Shown here in pieces: positions 25,568-34,175 of a stretch of 64,000 bases of DNA. Made by a program: the position numbers and the translations under genes. Source of the stretch: Antarcticibacterium flavum (GTDB lineage Bacteria; Bacteroidota; Bacteroidia; Flavobacteriales; Flavobacteriaceae). The DNA lies in NCBI RefSeq assembly GCF_006159205.1, contig NZ_CP040812.1:1240001-1304000 (forward strand). The letters are read 5' to 3'. Below the pieces are notes generated by a model, which saw only the letters and a list, made by a program, of their open reading frames with translations, had not been told where the DNA came from and ran no database searches. Within the stretch, counting starts at the first letter, position 1, and each line of letters starts with the position of its first letter.

Positions 25568-26329
25568 TTAATTTAAATCAAATCTTACACCTAAAGAAAC
25601 ATTATTAAGAGCTACGTTGGGTTCCACAAAAACAGGATTAAGGTCATATTTTGCATAGAGAGAAGTGGCGCCCCAACCTACATAACCACTTAAGCCATAC
25701 ACGAGATCATTGGTGTTGAAATCATTCTTCATCTTACGCTTCATTTTCTCCCCATTTTCTTCATATCTTAGTTTTTGTCTTTCTCCTATATTATAACCAA
25801 CAAATCCTCCTAATCCGACTTTAAATTTCTTAGCGGTTGAAAACCAGTACCCCCAGTTTGTTTTTGCTTTGTCTGATGGGCCAAATTCAAAATGCAGCGG
25901 AACAACAACATTATCCATCCTGAATTTAGATTTATTAAGCTCCTGTGGGAATGTTTCCAGGGTAGTTAAATCGCCATCTTCCACAAAATATCTGTTTTCT
26001 GTTGGTTTCAGGCCATTGAATTGAAAGGATACCCCATATTTAACTCTCATCCAGTTGGAGCTTTTGAAAACCCTGGTCCTCCATGCGATCCCTACTTCAA
26101 AAAACCGGCTCCCTGCAAATTTAAAATCTGAGTCGCTTATTGATGAACCCTCCTCCAATGCATTGTTAAAACCTGCTGCAAGCACCAGGTGGGTAGAAGT
26201 ACGGTTATAATTACTTATCACCCGGGGCTTATCCTGAGTAGGTCTAATTACATCTGTTTCTTCCTGGGCCTGCAAAAGAGGCGCCTGCAGTATGAGTAAA
26301 ATCGCCATTAAAAATTTTGTGATCTTCAT
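25568..26329 (-). CDS. Outer-membrane beta-barrel protein (porin-like), paralogue of the next gene
   Basis: The start is set at 26329 (MKITKFLMAILLILQAPLLQAQ), which gives a good signal peptide; an upstream in-frame ATG would add a polar leader. The 253-residue protein is an antiparallel-strand barrel with alternating polar and hydrophobic residues and a terminal NVSLGVRFDLN, typical of outer-membrane insertion signals. From STHLVLAAGFNNAL onward it aligns almost strand by strand with the gene just upstream (shared GSRFFE.GxAWxTRVF, YGVSFQFNGLKPT.NR, SKFRMDN.V.PLHFEFGPS). The two arose by tandem duplication. Confidence 0.78.
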   Translation of the reverse strand: MKITKFLMAILLILQAPLLQAQEETDVIRPTQDKPRVISNYNRTSTHLVLAAGFNNALEEGSSISDSDFKFAGSRFFEVGIAWRTRVFKSSNWMRVKYGVSFQFNGLKPTENRYFVEDGDLTTLETFPQELNKSKFRMDNVVVPLHFEFGPSDKAKTNWGYWFSTAKKFKVGLGGFVGYNIGERQKLRYEENGEKMKRKMKNDFNTNDLVYGLSGYVGWGATSLYAKYDLNPVFVEPNVALNNVSLGVRFDLN

Positions 26330-26469
26330 CTTTTCGAATTTTGAACTGCCGTGCCTTGACTCTTTACACGGGATCTTCTGCAAGTTACATATACGGCCTC
26401 ATTGGAGAAAATATAATTTTGATGTCGAAGGTTTTAAAGGATATTATTTTTTTACTCCTGCATTGATTA

Positions 26470-27528
26470 TTAATCTACGTCAAACCTTAATCCTACAGAT
26501 ACATTTCGCATTTCAATGTTGGGATCCTTAAAAATTGGGTTGAGATCGTATTTAACATATAAGGCAGTACTGCCCAGGCTTAAATAACCACTAACCCCGT
26601 AAATAAACTCATTAGTATTATAATCACCTTTTAATTTTTCCTTCACCTTATCGCCATTTTCCCTGTATTTAAGCTTTTGACGGTCCCCAATATTGAAGCC
26701 TGCATAACCCCCTATACCAATTTTTATCATTTCAGCTGTAGAATATCTTATATAGTCTTTTCTTTCAATTTTCTTTGATGGTCCAAATTCAAAATGCAGT
26801 GGGAATACCAGGTTGTCCATCCTGAATTTTGATTTATCGAGTTCTATTGGATATTCTTCCAAAGTCGTAAGGCCGCCATCTGTTACAAAGAAGCGATTGT
26901 CTGTAGGTTTGAGTCCGTTGAACTGAAAAGAAACCCCATACTTCAGCCTTAAGAAGTTAGAATTATCAAATACCCTGGTCTTCCATGCCCAGCCAATTTC
27001 AAAGAACCTGCTTCCCGCCAGTTTGAAATCAGATTCATCAATGGAGCTGCCGGAAGTGAGGGCATTGTTAAAACCAACGGCCAAAACAAGATCGCTGGTA
27101 GTTCGTTTATCATACTTGCGCGTCGGGGAATTATTCCTCATAGAAATATTCACGATCTTCCCGCTGTCAAACAGGGAAAGCCTGTTCTCAAAGTCCCGAT
27201 TCCTTTCTTCGAGGGCAAGTTTATTTTCCAGGATAGTGATCCTGTTCTCGATGTTGCGGGCGTGTTTTTCCGCTGCCTTTTGCTTTAATTCATTAGCCTT
27301 TTCTACAGAGATCATTTCTCTTTCAAGCCGGTAGTTTATCCCTTCGATTGTAAGCTTTAGCTGCTCCTTTTCCTCCTGTATGATCTTTTCCTTCTCCCTG
27401 TTGAAATATTCAATATTCTCAATACTTTGTGGCTCTCTGTTGGCAGGAATGGAATCTGTTTGTGCCATGAGATTGGAGAATAGAAGGCTGATAAATGTGA
27501 TTAAAATGTAAGTGATAATTGTTTTCAT
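26470..27528 (-). CDS. Outer-membrane beta-barrel protein with periplasmic coiled-coil
   Basis: A 352-residue exported protein (MKTIITYILITFISLLFSNLMAQ). Residues about 40-120 are charged and heptad-like (EKEKIIQEEKEQLKL and ARNIENRITILENKLALEER), predicted to form a coiled coil. Residues 140-352 are an outer-membrane barrel homologous to the following gene and end NVSVGLRFDVD. It lies downstream of an ECF sigma / anti-sigma-like pair, so it may be a target of that sigma factor. A stalk that spans the periplasm, or contacts peptidoglycan, is a guess from the architecture. Confidence 0.75.
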   Translation of the reverse strand: MKTIITYILITFISLLFSNLMAQTDSIPANREPQSIENIEYFNREKEKIIQEEKEQLKLTIEGINYRLEREMISVEKANELKQKAAEKHARNIENRITILENKLALEERNRDFENRLSLFDSGKIVNISMRNNSPTRKYDKRTTSDLVLAVGFNNALTSGSSIDESDFKLAGSRFFEIGWAWKTRVFDNSNFLRLKYGVSFQFNGLKPTDNRFFVTDGGLTTLEEYPIELDKSKFRMDNLVFPLHFEFGPSKKIERKDYIRYSTAEMIKIGIGGYAGFNIGDRQKLKYRENGDKVKEKLKGDYNTNEFIYGVSGYLSLGSTALYVKYDLNPIFKDPNIEMRNVSVGLRFDVD

Positions 27529-27626
27529 AATGATTGATTTTTTCCAAATCCCTGCCCTCCCCTAAAGGGAAGGCAAAAGACAGGAGTTGATTGATGAATG
27601 AATGATTAAATTTTCGTGATGATCTA

Positions 27627-28361
27627 TTAATAATTGCGGTTTGCCACTGCAGTTCGCGCTTTGAGATAACCTTCCTTCATAAGGTCAAAGACTTTCTCTC
27701 TAAAGGATTGTTCCATTTCCATCTCCACATCCCATAATAGGGATTCCGCATCTAAGCTTTGCCCGGCAACATAGGTGGTCCTTTCCCTTGATATTCGTGC
27801 AGCTGCCATCAAAAGGAGGGAATCTGCTTCAGCTTCAGCAAGGTTGTTATTTTCAGCAAGGCCGGAGGATACGGCTGCTATAGCATCTTCAAGGGCTACA
27901 GGAAGATTTTGGTTTGGCTTCTCCTCTACTGCATCCAGTAGAACCTTATCGGCTTCAACTTCATAGGCCACCTGCACTATATTTTCCATTTTGGGAACCG
28001 GTGGTTTTTGGGCTGTGTTGCGATCTTCAATTTTCTTTTCCTCAACAGGTTCCTTCTCTTCCTCTGTCGCCAGCATCGAATTTTGCTGCTCCAAAAAAGT
28101 TTCCACTTCTACCTCAATCTTTTCAGGCGTGTCCACAACTGCAGGAGCATCCTCAACCATATTTGTACGATAGACCTGTCCCAGGATAAGGATCCCGGCC
28201 ACAAAAGAAGCGGCTATCCCCAGGATCCATTTATAGGAGCCAGATCTTTTATTGTCGTTTTCCAGCCGCGCATTTAATTTCTCCCAGCTGTCTGCCTTTG
28301 GAGTGATCTCCCGATCCCTCAATTTTTGGCCAAATTCTTTGTCTATATTATGTTGTCCCAT
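27627..28361 (-). CDS. Single-pass membrane protein, probable anti-sigma factor
   Basis: A 244-residue protein with a cytoplasmic N-terminus (MGQHNIDKEFGQKLRDREITPKADSWEKLNARL), one membrane helix at about residues 44-62 (WILGIAASFVAGILILGQVY), and a long acidic periplasmic tail rich in Glu, Ala and Val. The motif DSWEKLNARL just before the helix is typical of anti-sigma-like proteins in Bacteroidota. The gene overlaps the upstream ECF sigma gene by 14 bp, supporting a sigma/anti-sigma pair. Membership of a named anti-sigma family cannot be confirmed by eye. Confidence 0.65.
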   Translation of the reverse strand: MGQHNIDKEFGQKLRDREITPKADSWEKLNARLENDNKRSGSYKWILGIAASFVAGILILGQVYRTNMVEDAPAVVDTPEKIEVEVETFLEQQNSMLATEEEKEPVEEKKIEDRNTAQKPPVPKMENIVQVAYEVEADKVLLDAVEEKPNQNLPVALEDAIAAVSSGLAENNNLAEAEADSLLLMAAARISRERTTYVAGQSLDAESLLWDVEMEMEQSFREKVFDLMKEGYLKARTAVANRNY

Positions 28362-28911
28362 AACTGGTATTTTCTGTTATTGATAATTTCTCCTGCAACA
28401 TTTTCCGGGCCTTGAAGAGCTGTGATTTGGAAGTACCTTCAGTAATTCCCAAAAGTGTAGCGATCTCGTGATGTTTATAACCCTCTACCGCATACATCAC
28501 AAACACCACCCGGTATCCTTCCGGTAAGGCATCAATAAGGCTCTGTATCTCCTCTACTTCCATGCCCGACTGTATGTTGTTTGTACTTTCAGAATAATTT
28601 TCCAGCCCGTTCTCCTGAAAGTTCAGGAATCTCTCACTCCTTAAAAAGGAAATGGACTCCCTTATCATGATCTTTCTTACCCAGCCTTCAAAGCTGCCTT
28701 CATTCTTAAAGGACGAGAGATTGGCAAAGACTTTAAAAAAACCATTTAACATCACCTCCTCTGCGTGGTGAAGGTCCTTTATATACATCCTGCAAACGCT
28801 CAGCATCTTTGGAGAATATTTGGCATAAAGCCGCTCTTGTGACCCCCGGTGATTTTTCGCTGCCCGGGCGATTAACTGACTTTCATTTTTAAAAAGCGGT
28901 ATGACTTTCAC
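28348..28911 (-). CDS. ECF-type RNA polymerase sigma factor
   Basis: A 187-residue extracytoplasmic-function sigma factor. Region 2 covers about residues 15-85 (LYAKYSPKMLSVCRMYIKDLHHAEEVMLNGFFKVF, then FKNEGSFEGWVRKIMIRESISFLR), and region 4 covers about 120-175 with an HTH (LPEGYRVVFVMYAVEGYKHHEIATLLGITEGTSKSQLFKARKML). It heads a set of four genes on the same strand: sigma, anti-sigma-like membrane protein, and two related barrels. This suggests envelope-stress-style regulation of the barrel proteins. Confidence 0.92.
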   Translation of the reverse strand: MKVIPLFKNESQLIARAAKNHRGSQERLYAKYSPKMLSVCRMYIKDLHHAEEVMLNGFFKVFANLSSFKNEGSFEGWVRKIMIRESISFLRSERFLNFQENGLENYSESTNNIQSGMEVEEIQSLIDALPEGYRVVFVMYAVEGYKHHEIATLLGITEGTSKSQLFKARKMLQEKLSITENTSYGTT

Positions 28912-29137
28912 AAGACTTCTTTAGACCTTCTACTTATATAGACGCAGGAAATTTACAAAAGGTTGCTTGAGGGGATATTTTTTTTTTAAAATATATTTTT
29001 CTTCTGAAGGTTTTAAAACACAATGACTTTACCTGGGTGCTTTAGAAAATAACCGCCTCCCCAGGACTAAAAAGGCCAGTGACCAATCCTCTTTCAGCTG
29101 AAAAATCTTATCTTGAACTTTTAAATTTTCCCTGCCT

Positions 29138-30049
29138 ATGAAACCTGTTTTTTGTCTCTTTTTTCTTTTTCTTTCCACGCATTTCCTGGCCCAGGAACGC
29201 TTTATTGAAGATCTGTTCGAGGTAGAAAAGCCTCTAACCGAAATATATTCAGTAAAAGATGGCGAAGAGTTAAAACTAGACATTTACAGTCCGGTAAACG
29301 ATACTATGCAGGCAAGGCCCCTTATTGTCTTTATGCACGGCGGTGGATTCTCTGGCGGCACCCGTACCAATGAAGCTGAAGTTAAATTTGCTCAAGCCGC
29401 TGCCCGCAAAGGCTATGTGGCGGTACAGATCTCTTACAGGCTAACGCGAAAAGGGCAGTCTTTTGGTTGTGATTATGAAGCTGAAGGAAAAATGAACACC
29501 TTCAAACTTGCTGCTGAAGATTTTATGGAGGCCGTACATTTTATGTTGAAGAATAAAACGGAATATAGGATTGACCCCACAAAAATCATCGTTGGCGGAA
29601 GCAGCGCCGGGGCCGAAGCTGTTCTTAATGCAGTTTATAATGAGCGACTTATGTTTGACGACCTTTCGAGATATGAAAATATAGAATTTGCAGGCGTCTT
29701 TTCCCTGGCCGGTGCCATCGTGGATGCCCGATATATAATGGAAGAAAATGCGGTGCCCGGGGTTTTCTTTCACGGCACGGAGGACAACCTTGTGCCGTAT
29801 GGTACAGGACCACACCACTGGTGTGACAGGGATAAACCGGGTTATATCATGCTTGACGGCTCTCAAACGATCGCAGAAAGATTAAGAGAACTCGACTCCT
29901 CCTATCTTCTTTTTAGTTTTGAAGGTGGAAAACATGAACATTCCAGAATGCCTTTCGATTACCTGCCGGAAGTTTTCAGTTTCTTTAAGAATGTCTTTCT
30001 TAAGGGAGAAAAAATGCGAATTCAGGTATCTGTTCCTAAAAATGAATAA
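29138..30049 (+). CDS. Exported alpha/beta-hydrolase esterase (HSL-like)
   Basis: A 303-residue enzyme with signal peptide MKPVFCLFFLFLSTHFLAQ. The oxyanion motif HGGG (67-70, FMHGGGFSGG) and nucleophile motif GSSAG with Ser156 mark a hormone-sensitive-lipase-type carboxylesterase. The acid is probably Asp in HGTEDNLVPYG, and the His is in GGKHEHSRMP. Likely role: removing acyl groups from a carbohydrate or other small ester in the periplasm or outside. It is the first gene of a plus-strand group with a PHP phosphoesterase and a GH2 enzyme (gaps 36 and 4 bp), which favours a role in glycan deacylation. Confidence 0.82.
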   Translation: MKPVFCLFFLFLSTHFLAQERFIEDLFEVEKPLTEIYSVKDGEELKLDIYSPVNDTMQARPLIVFMHGGGFSGGTRTNEAEVKFAQAAARKGYVAVQISYRLTRKGQSFGCDYEAEGKMNTFKLAAEDFMEAVHFMLKNKTEYRIDPTKIIVGGSSAGAEAVLNAVYNERLMFDDLSRYENIEFAGVFSLAGAIVDARYIMEENAVPGVFFHGTEDNLVPYGTGPHHWCDRDKPGYIMLDGSQTIAERLRELDSSYLLFSFEGGKHEHSRMPFDYLPEVFSFFKNVFLKGEKMRIQVSVPKNE

Positions 30050-30085
30050 TATAACAACCTAAATTAAAATTTCACATATCTACTT

Positions 30086-31276
30086 ATGAAAGCCGCTTCC
30101 CTACTACTGCTATCTTTTGTTTTGTTCCTGTCCACTTTAGCATCTGTGGCCCAGGAAGAAAGATATTACAAAGGAAATCTCCATACCCACTCCTACTGGA
30201 GTGACGGCGACGAATTTCCTGAAATGATCATGCAATGGTATAAAAATAAGGGCTACGATTTCGTGGCACTTAGCGATCATAATACCATAGCCGAGGGTGA
30301 GAAATGGAAGACTATTCCTAAAGATTCCCTTTATCAGGACGCATTCCGCCAATACCTGGAAAAGTATGGGGAAGACTGGGTAAAATACCGGCAGGATTCC
30401 ACAGGCACCCACGTAAAATTAAAAGCGCTTTCTGAATTTCGCACCCTGTTTGAAGAGGAGGAGAAGTTTTTGATCTTTCGAGCAGAGGAGGTTACCTCCT
30501 ACCTGGAAGGAAAAGCGGTACACATTGGCGCCATTAATGTACAGGAATATATAGAACCCCGCGAAGGAAGTACGATAGTAGAACTTATTCAGAATAATAT
30601 CGATGCTATTAGAGAACAAAGCGAGCGCACAGGAGAGCCAATACTGCAACACCTCAACCACCCAAATTTCACCTATGCGATCACAGCAGAAGATATCATT
30701 CAGATAGACGGGGAACGATTCTTTGAAGTTTTCAACGGCCATCCTTATGTGAATAATTACGGAGACAGCATTCATGACAGCACTGAGAAAATTTGGGACC
30801 AGGTGAATATCGCCTATCTCAATACCGGGAAGCCAATCATGTATGGCCTGGCGACAGATGACAGCCACCATTACCATAAATTTGGCAGTAAGTACAGCAA
30901 TGCCGGCCGCGGGTGGGTGATGGTGAAAAGCGACAAGCTGCACCCTCATTCCCTTATGGAAGCGATGGAGTCGGGAGATTTTTATTCCACCACCGGAGTG
31001 GAGCTGGAAAGTGTCACCTTTGAAAACAATATTTTATCTGTAAAGATCAAAGCTGAAGAAGGAGTTACCTATACCACAGAATTCATAACAGCACATGAAG
31101 ATGATTCCCAGACAGAAACAGTAAAAACCATTGAAGGGACTGAAGCTGCTTTCAGGCTGCCAAAAGATCATTTATTCGTAAGGGCAAAGATCACCTCGAG
31201 CAAACTAAAGGAAAACCCTTACAAGGAAGGAGATGTGGAAGTAGCCTGGACGCAGCCTTTTTTACCTGAAAACTAA
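30086..31276 (+). CDS. Exported PHP-domain phosphoesterase
   Basis: A 396-residue protein with signal peptide MKAASLLLLSFVLFLSTLASVAQ and a PHP (polymerase and histidinol phosphatase) metal domain: YKGNLHTHSYWSDGDEFPEMI, then FVALSDHNTIAEG, LNHPNFTYAI and ATDDSHHYHKFG, which supply the metal-binding His and Asp residues. The C-terminal 100 residues look like a beta-sandwich. Exported PHP proteins of this kind are often found in glycan degradation loci of Bacteroidota, but their substrate is unknown. It is 4 bp upstream of the GH2 gene. Confidence 0.8.
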   Translation: MKAASLLLLSFVLFLSTLASVAQEERYYKGNLHTHSYWSDGDEFPEMIMQWYKNKGYDFVALSDHNTIAEGEKWKTIPKDSLYQDAFRQYLEKYGEDWVKYRQDSTGTHVKLKALSEFRTLFEEEEKFLIFRAEEVTSYLEGKAVHIGAINVQEYIEPREGSTIVELIQNNIDAIREQSERTGEPILQHLNHPNFTYAITAEDIIQIDGERFFEVFNGHPYVNNYGDSIHDSTEKIWDQVNIAYLNTGKPIMYGLATDDSHHYHKFGSKYSNAGRGWVMVKSDKLHPHSLMEAMESGDFYSTTGVELESVTFENNILSVKIKAEEGVTYTTEFITAHEDDSQTETVKTIEGTEAAFRLPKDHLFVRAKITSSKLKENPYKEGDVEVAWTQPFLPEN

Positions 31277-31280
31277 TATC

Positions 31281-33875
31281 ATGAAATATTCATTTATTAT
31301 ACTCACATTCCTCTTCTCCCTTACAAGTGTTGCCCAACGGCAGGTGCAAACCATCAATGCTGCCTGGGAATTTATCCTGGAAGAAGATAATAAAGCTCAA
31401 ATTGTAAATATTCCCCACACCTGGAATGCCGAAGATGCTTTCAGGGATGGCAAGGAATATTTTCGTGGTAAAGGAACTTATCTCAAAAACATTTTTGTTC
31501 CGCAGGAATGGGAGCAAAAACGGGCTTTTCTAAAATTTGAAGGCAGTAACCAGATCACCACGGTTTTTGTAAACGGCAAAAAGATCGGGGAGCACCGCGG
31601 CGGGTACACAGGTTTCGTTTTTGATGTTTCTGAAGCTCTCAACTTTGGCCAGGCAAATGAATTAAAAATAGAAGTAGACAATTCCCACAATCCCGATATT
31701 CCGCCCCTGGATGCCGACTTTAATTTCTACGGCGGAATTTACCGTGACCTGGAATTGATCCTCACCAATGCGGTTCATTTTGAACTGGAAAATGAAGCTG
31801 CCGGGAACCTGCTTATTAAAACCGGAAATGTTTCAGCTGAAAGTGCCTCGATCGATTTTGAAGCGCGCATAGTAAACGCTGCCGATAAAAGAAGAAGGGT
31901 AAAGCTGGAAGTGAATATATTTGATCCTGAGAATAAACGGATCCGGACTATCACCCGGGAGCTCAACATACGGCCCGGAGCTTCGAACAAGGTGAATATT
32001 ACAGATAAACTTCAGAATCCGGCATTATGGTCTCCCGATGCTCCGAATCTATATAAGCTGGAAGCCCGTTTGGTAGACCGGGCATCAGGGGAAGTTCTGG
32101 ATGATTTTGATTCAAAATTCGGACTGCGTTGGTTTGAAGTGGATACGGAAAGAGGTTTCATCCTTAATGGGGAGCCAATAAAATTGATTGGCGCAAACCG
32201 GCACCAAGACTTTGAAGGCCTGGGAAATGCCCTGCCCAATAGCCTGCATCGTAAAGATTATGAAATGATGAAAGAAATGGGGAGCAACGTGATAAGGACC
32301 GCACATTACCCCCAGGACCCGGAGGTTTACAGGCTATGCGATGAACTGGGCTTGCTTGTCTGGACAGAAGTACCCGTTATCAATGATGTTACAGATACAG
32401 ATGCCTACCATGACATTTCCCTTAAAATGCAGCGGGAACAGATCCTGCAATTCTATAACCATCCATCTATCGTGATGTGGGGAATAATGAATGAGATCTT
32501 CATAAGGCTGGTATTTAACAACCAGATCACCGAAGAGGAAAAGGTAGAAAAAATTCGGACTTCCGTAGAACTGGCAGAAAAGCTGGAAAAGGAAACCAAA
32601 CGCCTGGATCCGCAACGGTTAAGTGTTATGGCCCTGCACGAGAATGAATTGTACAACGAATCTGGCATTGCCGATATTACCGATGTTATTGGCTGGAATC
32701 TCTATTTTGGCTGGTATTCTCCCGGACTTGAAAGTTTCGGAGAGTTTCTGGATGAGCAGCACAAACGCTATCCCGATCGTCCCTTATTCATTTCAGAATA
32801 CGGACCTGGGGCAGATGTGCGCCTGCAAACCGACACTCCCCTGCCCTGGGATTATTCTGAAGCTTATCAGTTGGAACTCCACCGCAGCTATATCAACCAG
32901 GTACTGGAGCGGGATTTTGTTTTCGGGATGACGGCCTGGAATTTTGCTGATTTCGGCTCTTCCTTCCGCCAGGATGCCGCGCCTTACATTAATCAGAAAG
33001 GCCTGGTGAATATAGACCGGAGCAAAAAAGATATTTTCTATTACTACCAGGCGAGGCTGCTGGAAGAACCTGTGCTTTATATAACCGGCGAGCATTATAA
33101 GACGCGTTATCCGAAAGACGAAAATGAGGAAATTACTATCACTGTTTTTTCCAATGCTTCAGAAGTTACTCTAAATGTAGACGACCGGGAGTTTTCTGAA
33201 ACTGTGGAAGACGGGATTGCCGTCTTTAATCTTCTGCTTCCGGAAGGAAAGCACCGGATTACTGCAAAGACCGACGATCTCACCCATACCCGTGATATCG
33301 AAGTGAAATTCAGAAAAAATATGCTGAAAAACCTTGAAAAAGAACCAATCCTGTTGAACGTGGGAGCTAAGGTAAATTATACCGATCCTGTTACCGGAGA
33401 GACCTGGATAAGCGACCAGGAATACAGCGAGGGAGAGTTTGGATATGTTGGCGGTGAGGTTTATCAAAAGAACAAAAGCAAATTCCAGGGCACAGCTTCA
33501 GATATTCAGGGCACTGAAAATGATCCGCTATTCCAAACGATGCGGGAAGGCATTGAAGCCTATAAATTTGACGTTCCTGCAGGCAATTACCGGGTGACCT
33601 TGCTTTTCTCCGAACCCGAATTCAATGCTTCCGAAGAAAATATCTATAATTTGAGTGAGGCTCAAAAACAGGAAATTTCGGGCTTAAGGAGTTTTGATGT
33701 AAGAATTAATGGAAATCTATTCTCAAAAGACCTGAACCTTGCCCGGGACTATGGCCGGATTCGTGCGGTGGAGAAATCATACAGGATTAAAGCCGGGGAT
33801 AATGGGATACAGGTGGAATTTGAGGAGAACTCAGGGAAGAGTGTGTTGTCCGGGATCAGGTTAGAAAAGATATAG
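31281..33875 (+). CDS. Glycoside hydrolase family 2 enzyme with C-terminal malectin-like domain
   Basis: An 864-residue exported enzyme (MKYSFIILTFLFSLTSVAQ). The order is: GH2 sugar-binding sandwich (about 20-165), Ig-like domain (about 175-275), TIM barrel (about 280-590), a linker beta domain, then a malectin-like domain (about 695-864, LLNVGAKVNYTDPVTGETW). The acid/base is Glu405 in MWGIMNE and the nucleophile is Glu506 in ISEYGPG. The GANRHQDFEGLGNALP motif is like beta-galactosidases, so a beta-galactosidase or related beta-glycosidase activity is likely. The malectin domain may bind the glycan. It ends the esterase-PHP-GH2 operon. Confidence 0.9.
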   Translation: MKYSFIILTFLFSLTSVAQRQVQTINAAWEFILEEDNKAQIVNIPHTWNAEDAFRDGKEYFRGKGTYLKNIFVPQEWEQKRAFLKFEGSNQITTVFVNGKKIGEHRGGYTGFVFDVSEALNFGQANELKIEVDNSHNPDIPPLDADFNFYGGIYRDLELILTNAVHFELENEAAGNLLIKTGNVSAESASIDFEARIVNAADKRRRVKLEVNIFDPENKRIRTITRELNIRPGASNKVNITDKLQNPALWSPDAPNLYKLEARLVDRASGEVLDDFDSKFGLRWFEVDTERGFILNGEPIKLIGANRHQDFEGLGNALPNSLHRKDYEMMKEMGSNVIRTAHYPQDPEVYRLCDELGLLVWTEVPVINDVTDTDAYHDISLKMQREQILQFYNHPSIVMWGIMNEIFIRLVFNNQITEEEKVEKIRTSVELAEKLEKETKRLDPQRLSVMALHENELYNESGIADITDVIGWNLYFGWYSPGLESFGEFLDEQHKRYPDRPLFISEYGPGADVRLQTDTPLPWDYSEAYQLELHRSYINQVLERDFVFGMTAWNFADFGSSFRQDAAPYINQKGLVNIDRSKKDIFYYYQARLLEEPVLYITGEHYKTRYPKDENEEITITVFSNASEVTLNVDDREFSETVEDGIAVFNLLLPEGKHRITAKTDDLTHTRDIEVKFRKNMLKNLEKEPILLNVGAKVNYTDPVTGETWISDQEYSEGEFGYVGGEVYQKNKSKFQGTASDIQGTENDPLFQTMREGIEAYKFDVPAGNYRVTLLFSEPEFNASEENIYNLSEAQKQEISGLRSFDVRINGNLFSKDLNLARDYGRIRAVEKSYRIKAGDNGIQVEFEENSGKSVLSGIRLEKI

Positions 33876-33903
33876 TCTAAAGCGTGAAGTTCACAAAGTA
33901 CAC

Positions 33904-34141
33904 GGCTCCCCTCCTTTTTTCAAGGAGGGGTGGACGCTTTAGCGGACGGGGTGGTGGCGTGGAAAACTATAATGGCACCTCCAAAAGTGCCCGCCCTAAT
34001 CCTCGATTAATCTCCAATGGACACCCTACTCCACCTCACGCTCGTTAACCCTTCCGTCTTGATTGGCTGGAAAGATTTTAGGAAGCACAATAATTCCCTG
34101 AGCCAATCAATCCACCTTCCCTTGAAAAAAGGGAAGGAGCC
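33904..34141. mobile_element. MITE-like non-coding element with 31-bp terminal inverted repeats
   Basis: The ends at 33904-33934 and 34111-34141 are inverted copies of each other at 25 of 31 positions. Each end also folds alone into a hairpin (CCCCTCC...GGAGGGG on the left, CCTTCCC...GGGAAGG on the right), and the differences between the ends are mostly compensated within each hairpin. Inside, TTGATTGGCT (34059-34068) pairs with AGCCAATCAA (34101-34110). No open frame and no obvious target-site duplication are seen. Non-autonomous element is the best description. Confidence 0.6.
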
Positions 34142-34175
34142 TTTAATCGTCTCTAGTTAAATAAGACCATTCAAC

